A stretch of DNA of 64,000 bases from Epiperipatus broadwayi (Eukaryota; Onychophora; Udeonychophora; Euonychophora; Peripatidae). Where the stretch lies: the NCBI GenBank assembly GCA_028023455.1, contig JAQFVV010006221.1, forward strand, positions 7,545,011 through 7,609,010. Reading direction: 5' to 3'. Made by a program: the position numbers and the translations under genes. How positions within the stretch are numbered: the stretch's first letter is position 1; each line of letters begins with the position of its first letter. Below, piece after piece: positions 57,761-64,000 of the stretch. The notes under the pieces were generated by a model. It saw only the letters and a program-made list of their open reading frames with translations. It had not been told where the DNA came from and did no database searches.

Positions 57761-58400
57761 ATGTATCATCTTGAATCAAGTAGAATCACTGAGAAGCTGG
57801 ACCCAAACATGTAAAAAACTTAATCAAGATTAAAACTGAAAATATAAATGAAGCCTTGTTTGAAATAGCATTTCATCAATATTGTATACCTTCTAGTGCA
57901 CTGGGAAAATTACAGATGAACTACTGTTTCACAGAAAAAAAAAGGAATAAATTGTCAATATTGTTACCTACCTGGCAAAGAATTAATGGAATAGCAATTA
58001 CAGAGAAAAAAATTAAAGTAGATGATAATGTTTGGTTATTGAATAAGTTAAAAAAGAATTGGGAGAAAGCAACAATCACAAGAAATATTGCAAATCAACT
58101 GGCAGAAATTGAAACTGAAGAGGACACAAAGCTTCTGAAGCATAGAAACCAACTGAGAAGATGATATCTGTCAACCATAAATAATGGAGACAGTGAAGAA
58201 GCAACTGACAACAATGTTGAAGTAGAAACTACAGCAACAACCAGTCTGAAAATCTACAAACATGAAGAAAAAGAACTGTTGATGGTTGGAGATCCTCCTG
58301 GAAATGAGATAGCTATACTGAAATCACCACTGAGGCACAGCAAAGACTGGCATCATCCAACAAGAACCAGATCTTAAAGACTGTTAGGTGAAGAACCATA
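57761..58400 (+). pseudogene. Ty3 integrase remnant, C-terminal part
   Basis: Resumes after the solo LTR with ESSRITEKL, then ALFEIAFHQYCIPSSALGKL, an open frame at 57856-58164 (KIKVDDNVWLLNKLKKNWEK, the GD.V-type C-terminal stretch) and a charged tail to about 58400 (GDPPGNEIAILKSPLR). The purine tract and 3' LTR follow. Confidence 0.7.
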
Positions 58401-58404
58401 CTCT

Positions 58405-58419
58405 GGAGTGGGGGAGGAG
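58405..58419 (+). other. Polypurine tract before the 3' LTR
   Basis: GGAGTGGGGGAGGAG, almost pure purine, ending at the TGCAGTGTT start of the LTR. Confidence 0.75.
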
Positions 58420-58912
58420 TGCAGTGTTCAAGGTCAAGCAAGAAATATATGTGTGAAATAATTAATATATATAAAATACATATAATAATTGTGTAAAATA
58501 ATTGTATATAATGATTATATACAGTAACTCTAGGTATGTATATCTATCAATGTGTAACAATGTTGATAGGTCACAGAGTTACATACCTAGTTTTATAAGA
58601 GCAGAGAACTGTAAAAAATGTCATATATGATTAAATATGTAAAAAATACCATGTGTAAGGAAAAAATGCCAAATTGTGTAAGTCTCCTAGAACCTGGTAT
58701 ATGGGTTTTGATATTTATGTCATTCAGAGACTCCTGCCTCTGTAAATCAAAAAACAGGACTAGGGGTTATTATGTGCAGGTCACTTTTATGCACCTTAGA
58801 CAGGCTATGTACACTTGTAAACATTCTCATATGTTAGTTAAATTACACTATTAACTTACCATCTCAATTCTGCCTTTGTCAATTATTTAATTGCTTCTCA
58901 CAGAACACAGCA
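58420..58912 (+). repeat. 3' LTR of the Ty3-type element
   Basis: TGCAGTGTTCAAGGTCAAGC ... GAACACAGCA. Shares most blocks with 51989-52554 (ACTCTAGGTATGTATATCTA, AAAAACAGGACTAGGGG, TTAACTTACCATCTCAATTC) but is about 70 bp shorter and substantially diverged, so insertion is old. Confidence 0.85.
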
Positions 58913-58917
58913 ATTAT

Positions 58918-59297
58918 ATAAACGTTTATGTTCATTTTTATAATTTCAAAAATAAATCTTTCATTATTATAACATTCATTATCATTATCAACAAAATCAG
59001 CAACAGAATTATCTGTTTAATTCAACAAACCTGTTTGTTTTCCTGCAAAATATTTGCAGCATTAACAAATTAACAGTATGATTTAGCACATTTGGAGACA
59101 TACAAGAATCATTTTTATCAATTTATTTTCTTGACACTGGAATCATCTATTATGAATGGAAGAAAATCCTTACTAAAATCTAAATCTACATTCTTAAATT
59201 TCAGATTAATTAGTTACAATATTTTATCAACTGGACAAAATCTTTGGATTTGCTATAATCTTAATTAATTAGAATTGCCATTATAATATTAGATATA
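58918..59297. other. Gene-free interval
   Basis: AT-rich; nothing recognised. Confidence 0.4.
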
Positions 59298-59527
59298 ATC
59301 ATTAAAAACCAGTCACCACTTAGACAATCCCAATATCAATAACAATCAACAATTTTAAACTGTTGTCAAGGCAACCTTCCAATATCATTAACAATCAACA
59401 ATTTCTAAACTGTTGTCAAGGCAAGGGAATCCTTATTGTTAAAAGGAGATTGCCTTGACAACAGTTTGAAATTGTTGATTGTTATTGATATTGGGATTGT
59501 CTAAGTGATGAGTTGTTTTTAATGATT
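59298..59527. repeat. Hairpin with duplicated left arm
   Basis: The left side holds two direct copies of CCAATATCA(A/T)TAACAATCAAC ... AAACTGTTGTCAAGGCAA. The right side holds one inverse copy, TTGCCTTGACAACAGTTTGA ... TTGATATTGGGATTGTCTAAG. Outer arms ATCATTAAAAAC and GTTTTTAATGAT also pair. Confidence 0.85.
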
Positions 59528-60844
59528 ACTTATAATCCCATTTAGTCTTGATCATTATTACACTTACTAGATATAAATATTCATATGTTGGAAGTTATGG
59601 AAATTAGTTCATTCATCTAAAGAAATACCTTTTTTTGTTCTTGGATTTTAATTTGTTAATTTTGGATATCATTTAACTTTTAACATCATTGTAATGTGTA
59701 TGAATTAAAGTCATTCCATCAGTTCATTGTTGTGATATGCAATTTAAGTCTTTGATGAATAAATTTATTTTAACCTATAATCATTATCGGAATTCCACCA
59801 TTTGCTATAAGTTCTGCATCAACTTGTTTTAACTTTGATTTGTTTGGTGCATAATTTAATCAACTGCTTTTATTTACTTTCAAGTATTCGGAATTTGTTA
59901 TTTTGCAAACTTTTGCTTATTTTTAACATATTTACTAAATTTCAATTTCTTCGTCTTGATAGCGTCTTACATGCAAGTTTTTTTCTTTGTAAAACTTACA
60001 TTTTGCATTATCTTCATTTCTAATTTTATAGTATTTCTAAACATCTTTATAATAAGTTTTATTCATTTTATTCTTCAACATTTGTAAAAATTATAAAATA
60101 TCATTCGGACATCGTAAACAGTAATTTAAAGTGAGTGGTCTATCCTCATGCTTTCATTTCCAGTACTTAAGATTTGCCCATATATAAGCATTTGGGTTGG
60201 AAAGAATAAGTGGATTCATTTTATTCTTTCTTAAATACTATATCTTGTGTTGGAGTGAAAGTATTCATTTATTATTAACACTCGTAAAAAGTTCATGTAC
60301 AATAGCTTGAAAGGCTGATCTTTAATGTATTACAAAATATTTATAAACAAAATTAAACATTAATATTTCCAATTGTTTGTAAATATATTATTAATTCTCA
60401 AAAAAGCATGTATTTTTTACATACATTTTTAAATTTTTTTTTTTTTTTTTTGGTGAAATATACAAAAATCGTTTTTAATATCTTTATTAAATATATATAC
60501 ATTTTTAGAAAGTAAATATTGGAATTTGAATTAAACTATTTTTATTTCAGACAGTTACTTTCATTTTGAATTTAGGCGTGTTACAAACCAGAATTTATTA
60601 AAAAAACATATCACACAATAATTGTTATATAGTGTATCATCACTGTTAAGTTCAAACTTCCAAGTGATTGGCTAAAATAAAAATTATCCAATTCAAATCT
60701 CAGTGGTGATTGGACTTTACATTATTTTAAAATTTCAACTAAAAAACTGCTATCAGATAAAAATAAACCTTATTTCAAGGTACTTTTATTTCAAAAGTAC
60801 AAATCGGCAGAATTTTTTTTTTAATTCTCTAATTTAAAACAAAA
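59528..60844. other. Gene-free AT-rich interval
   Basis: Several open frames of about 60 codons are Phe/Leu/Ile-rich and AT-driven. No repeat recognised. Confidence 0.45.
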
Positions 60845-61200
60845 AATTTTGGTGCTTGTATTATAGCTAAAGACACCGTTGGATGGCGTCGTTTTCACGC
60901 TAAAACTATAAAATATGAACATTCACGGCCGTTGATTTTAATAATTTTTCTGTTTGTAATGCGAAAATAAAAACAAAACAAAATCGTCTTTTTTAAATAT
61001 TTTTTATTAACGTATACAATTTAAATGATAATAATAAATGTAAAATAAAATCAACAAATTACAATTTGATTCGTGTTTTTTATATTGTATACTTTTTAAA
61101 TTGTGTTATGGCTTTTTTTTTTATCAATTTTCTATCGGATATTTTTTTACTTGTGTTACGACTTTTTTTGTTGTTGTTTTTTAAGGAGAGAAATATGTTT
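60845..61200 (+). repeat. Relative of the 1.28-kb TIR element, left part
   Basis: GTTGGATGGCGTCGTTTTCA, AACTATAAAATATGAACATT, CACGGCCGTTGATTTTAATA, AAAATCGTCTTTTTTAAATA, TTATTAACGTATACAATTTA, ACAAATTACAATTTGATTCG match 32185-32410 in order. No telomere array and no right end. Confidence 0.7.
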
Positions 61201-61394
61201 TATGACTTGATTATGTAGATATTCCAGATTTTTTTCTAATTCACAGCAGGTTATCATATCATTACTTAATTCATTCTAATTTTTTTTATTCATAATAATT
61301 CTTAACTTTTATTGGTAGTCTTGATTTATTAAAAGCAGTTCTGCTGCTGAAAATTATGGTTTAACATCTCAGATATGTAGTGATAAACCACTAA

Positions 61395-61545
61395 ACATCA
61401 CATGATCAGAAACTAGTCTGGGGATATTGGATGAGTAGGCACTAGATAGAGATTTTATGCACAAGCCTTCTGGCATCCATTGATTGCTCTTGTTAGCACA
61501 AGATGGCACTACTATATGGAGAGTTTTGCTTTGTTTTGGGATTGT
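61395..61545 (-). repeat. F1 right half, fragment
   Basis: ATCACATGATCAGAAACTAG, GTCTGGGGATATTGGATGAG, TAGGCACTAGATAGAGATTT, GCATCCATTGATTGCTCTTG, TGGCACTACTATATGGAGAG. Confidence 0.7.
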
Positions 61546-62174
61546 TTGATATGTAGGGATAGCTATAAGCTTTGGTTATCAGAAAAAATTACCAGCAGCA
61601 ATTCTTGTATTCCTCACTCTAATCATCATAAACTCCTGGAATTATTTTTCTCACCGAAGAATTGATGAAAAATTTTTGATTATTAAAGTATTAGTTATTT
61701 TACCATTGATATAACTGAATAGTTTTTATGAGCACTCTTAAAGTAAATAAATGCAGCAATTTTTAAACCTTTACCACCTATATACACATTAAACTCTTAC
61801 AATTATGAATCATTCCTAAAATTTCTTAATCCACCTTTTACTTCTTAAGTCATGAAAGTTTTTAATCACTCTAAAAAATTAAAATTTTAATTAATATCAT
61901 GATGATTGACAATATTAAATTTTATTAAGAAAAAATAAATAAAATCTTATATACTGTCAGGTCATAAACTATACTATATTTTGTTTCCAGTCTCCCTCAT
62001 GAATGTATATAGAAATAATAACTTTCATTTTGTTAATACTCTAATTAGAATAGAATATATACTGTTTATTGAACTGCAAGTATGCAGTACTTTTCAACAT
62101 ACACACACATATAAGATACTTTTTATATGTATAGTATGCATATATAAATTAGAATTATAACATAATTAAAATTT

Positions 62175-62176
<2 letters not shown>
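61546..62176. other. Gene-free interval
   Basis: AT-rich; nothing recognised. Confidence 0.4.

Positions 62177-62255
<79 letters not shown>
62177..62255. repeat. (AAT)n microsatellite
   Basis: About 26 uninterrupted AAT units. Confidence 0.95.
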
Positions 62256-62256
<1 letters not shown>

Positions 62257-62659
62257 TAATTATTAATAATAAATTGAGGGGACATTTTGATATATTTTAC
62301 TAACTGAAGCAATAAGAATAACAAAAAAATTTACTGTACTGTATTTTTACTTTTTTGAAAGTAAATAGTGAAATTTCTACCTAATTAGATATGCTCTAGG
62401 TAAAAATCTTTAATTTTTCAATATTTTTTTTACTTACCAAAACATAGTAGATTAATTTCTTTATTAAGAAATTAAGATCTCTCTCATTATTTTAATATTT
62501 TAAAATCATTATTAATGTTTAGTCTGTTCTAAAATTTTGTAAAACTTTTAGCATTAGCTCAGAAAATATTTTATTATGCAAAATACTGCACATCAAATTA
62601 AGAAAGAAAAATTAAAAAAAAGAATCAAATTATATGCTTTCAATATCATCTGAAAAAAT

Positions 62660-62825
62660 ATCCAAGGCTCCTCACTGATGAAAGCTACAAGCTAGAAACT
62701 AGTCTGGGGATATTGGATGAGTACACACTAGATAGAGATTTTATGCACAAATCTTCTTGCATCCATTGATTACTGTGTCTTGCATTGAGTGGCACTACTG
62801 TATGGAGAGTTTTGCCTTTGTGTAA
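62660..62825 (-). repeat. F1 right half, fragment
   Basis: AAGGCTCCTCACTGATGAAA, AGTCTGGGGATATTGGATGA, GCATCCATTGATTACTGTGT, TGGCACTACTGTATGGAGAG, AGTTTTGCC. Confidence 0.7.
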
Positions 62826-64000
62826 TAAATATAATTATGTATAGTGCTTCAAAATGAATTGTAAAATACATTTACAAATTTTAATTATTATTTTTAAACA
62901 TGATCACACTTGGCACTCAGAGATAAAAACTGTTGCTTACACATTGTAAAATGTATTAAATTTATGAATTTTAAAGTTTTTAGTTTGTATTTATATATGT
63001 GTTTACATTTTTTTTTTTTTACAGAATAACATAGTTTAGTACAATGTGGTTCATGGATTCATTGTATAGAATGAGAATCTATTTTAAATAAATTAAATGA
63101 AAGTAAAAGATTGATATATTATTTTAATAAACGGTTTTTGTAAAATATGTATTTATTAAAATTAAATGCATAAAATAAGTTAAAATTAGTTGTTATCTGA
63201 TTAACAGGAATCTGGCTTAAAATGCAATTAAATGAAATGAACTAATAATCAGATAATGAAAAAAATTTAATTAGCAAAATACCAATTTAATTACTAAGTT
63301 ATAATTGCATCAATAAATTAAAAGCCACCCTAGTTTTACCATTTAGATTTACTCCAGAAAACAAAAGAAACCAAACAGGCAAAAGGGGGGTATTTGAAAG
63401 AGGGGAGCAGTGTGTATTCTGTGAATCATTGAGAGCTATTAAAAAACAGCATGGGAATTGTGAATCACCCAGAGTCTTGGCTCCTGAAAGTTAAGCAAGC
63501 TGATTAGTTCCTTTTGTACAGATTGCCAGATCTTTCTAATAGTTGAAATGCTCCCAGAGTCACCAAGGTTTTTGAAGTCACTTAGATTGCAAAGGTAATC
63601 TTTATATCTTATATTGATTAATGAGGACAATAGGACAGAGAGGCTTATTATATTTTGAATTATAATTAGTTATTATAGCTTATGGCATGTACATATATTT
63701 TGATTTACTAACATAGCTCTGTGTTGACTGGCTCAATAATATTTATATATGTATATGTATCATCATTCATGTTACCCTGGAACAATTAAGAACTTTATAT
63801 GTATGCTAAGTGACTAAATCGTGCTTCTAAATTAATTTGTGTTATTGATTATCATTTCTCACTATAAACTAGTTTGTGAATTGATATCCACACTGTAATT
63901 GACAAGTCAATACACAGCAACCTGATGCAGTCAAATTAGTTGAATGTAAAACCATAGTGAATAATTATAAAATATCAGTTTTCAGACATAACTCTATTGG
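62826..64000. other. Gene-free terminal interval
   Basis: AT-rich to about 63350, then a slightly GC-richer block at 63360-63660 with a 63-codon minus-strand frame (63439-63630) that I cannot assign. Nothing else recognised. Confidence 0.4.

Larger units (their letters stand above)
51989..58912 (+). mobile_element. Decayed Ty3-type LTR retrotransposon, about 6.9 kb with nested insertions
   Basis: 5' LTR 51989-52554 and 3' LTR 58420-58912. Target duplication ATTAT (51984-51988 and 58913-58917). Order of remnants: Gag, CCHC knuckle, protease/RT start, deletion, integrase, matching the Ty3 (gypsy) gene order. All frames carry many stops. A purine-rich GGAGTGGGGGAGGAG directly precedes the 3' LTR. 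Two later insertions lie inside: a 491-bp TIR element (54138-54628) and a 2.66-kb solo LTR (55106-57760). Confidence 0.85.

Noticed and set aside
62177-62255. AAT array as a CRISPR-like or minisatellite structure
   Set aside because: A simple trinucleotide microsatellite with no spacers.
63439-63630. 5S rRNA-like stretch (CCTGAAAGTTAAGCAAG) near 63488 read as a 5S-derived SINE
   Set aside because: The match to the 5S internal promoter core is short and the flanking 5S sequence does not follow, so chance similarity is likely.

Overview
The window looks like repeat-rich, intergenic DNA from an AT-rich animal genome. I found no host gene, no complete tRNA or rRNA gene, and nothing prokaryotic: no operons, no Shine-Dalgarno-led ORFs, no CRISPR. 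Retroelement pol remnants of Ty3 type, tRNA-derived SINEs, fold-back elements and an interstitial TTAGGG block all point to a metazoan. The repeat style (tRNA-derived SINEs, long fold-backs) reminds me of cephalopod molluscs. That is recollection, not proof.

The main content is a nested pair of LTR retrotransposons at 8818-23810. Matching the four copies of one LTR family against each other resolves the structure. The outer element (plus orientation) has 2.7 kb LTRs: the 5' LTR at 8818-11526, and the 3' LTR split into 14354-15130 and 21880-23810. Its 2.8 kb internal region carries only a gag-type gene (12857-13998). A second element of the same superfamily (15131-21875, minus orientation, 2.6 kb LTRs, 1.5 kb internal region, decayed gag at 18233-18685) inserted into the outer 3' LTR and left a CCAG target duplication. 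Both gag reading frames end with the same C-terminus and have no pol after them, so this looks like a gag-only, non-autonomous LTR family with very large LTRs. Shared details include TG...CA ends, a stem-loop just inside the 5' end of the LTR, a tRNA-Lys-like primer-binding site 24-26 nt past the LTR, and an inverted repeat flanking gag. A solo LTR of the inner type lies at 55106-57760.

That solo LTR interrupts the integrase of a second, heavily decayed Ty3-type element at 51989-58912. This element has LTRs with TGCAGTGTT/AACACTGCA ends, an ATTAT target duplication, a Gag zinc-knuckle remnant, and protease/RT and integrase remnants. A third, minus-strand integrase remnant lies at 34884-35620 and is split by a small hAT-like element.

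The rest is a patchwork of fold-back and MITE-like elements (589-852, 3493-3900, 4326-5070, 30500-30810, 37899-38138, 39780-40160, 41383-41665, 42884-43190, 45951-46222, 46355-46471, 59298-59527), tRNA-derived SINEs often arranged head to head (28502-29085, 34095-34412, 50210-50516), a 1.28 kb TIR element with an 8-bp target duplication that carries a degenerate telomere array (32156-33438), a diverged segmental duplication (30930-33725 / 37393-39212), and an AAT microsatellite (62177-62255). Intervals not described this way showed nothing beyond AT-rich sequence.
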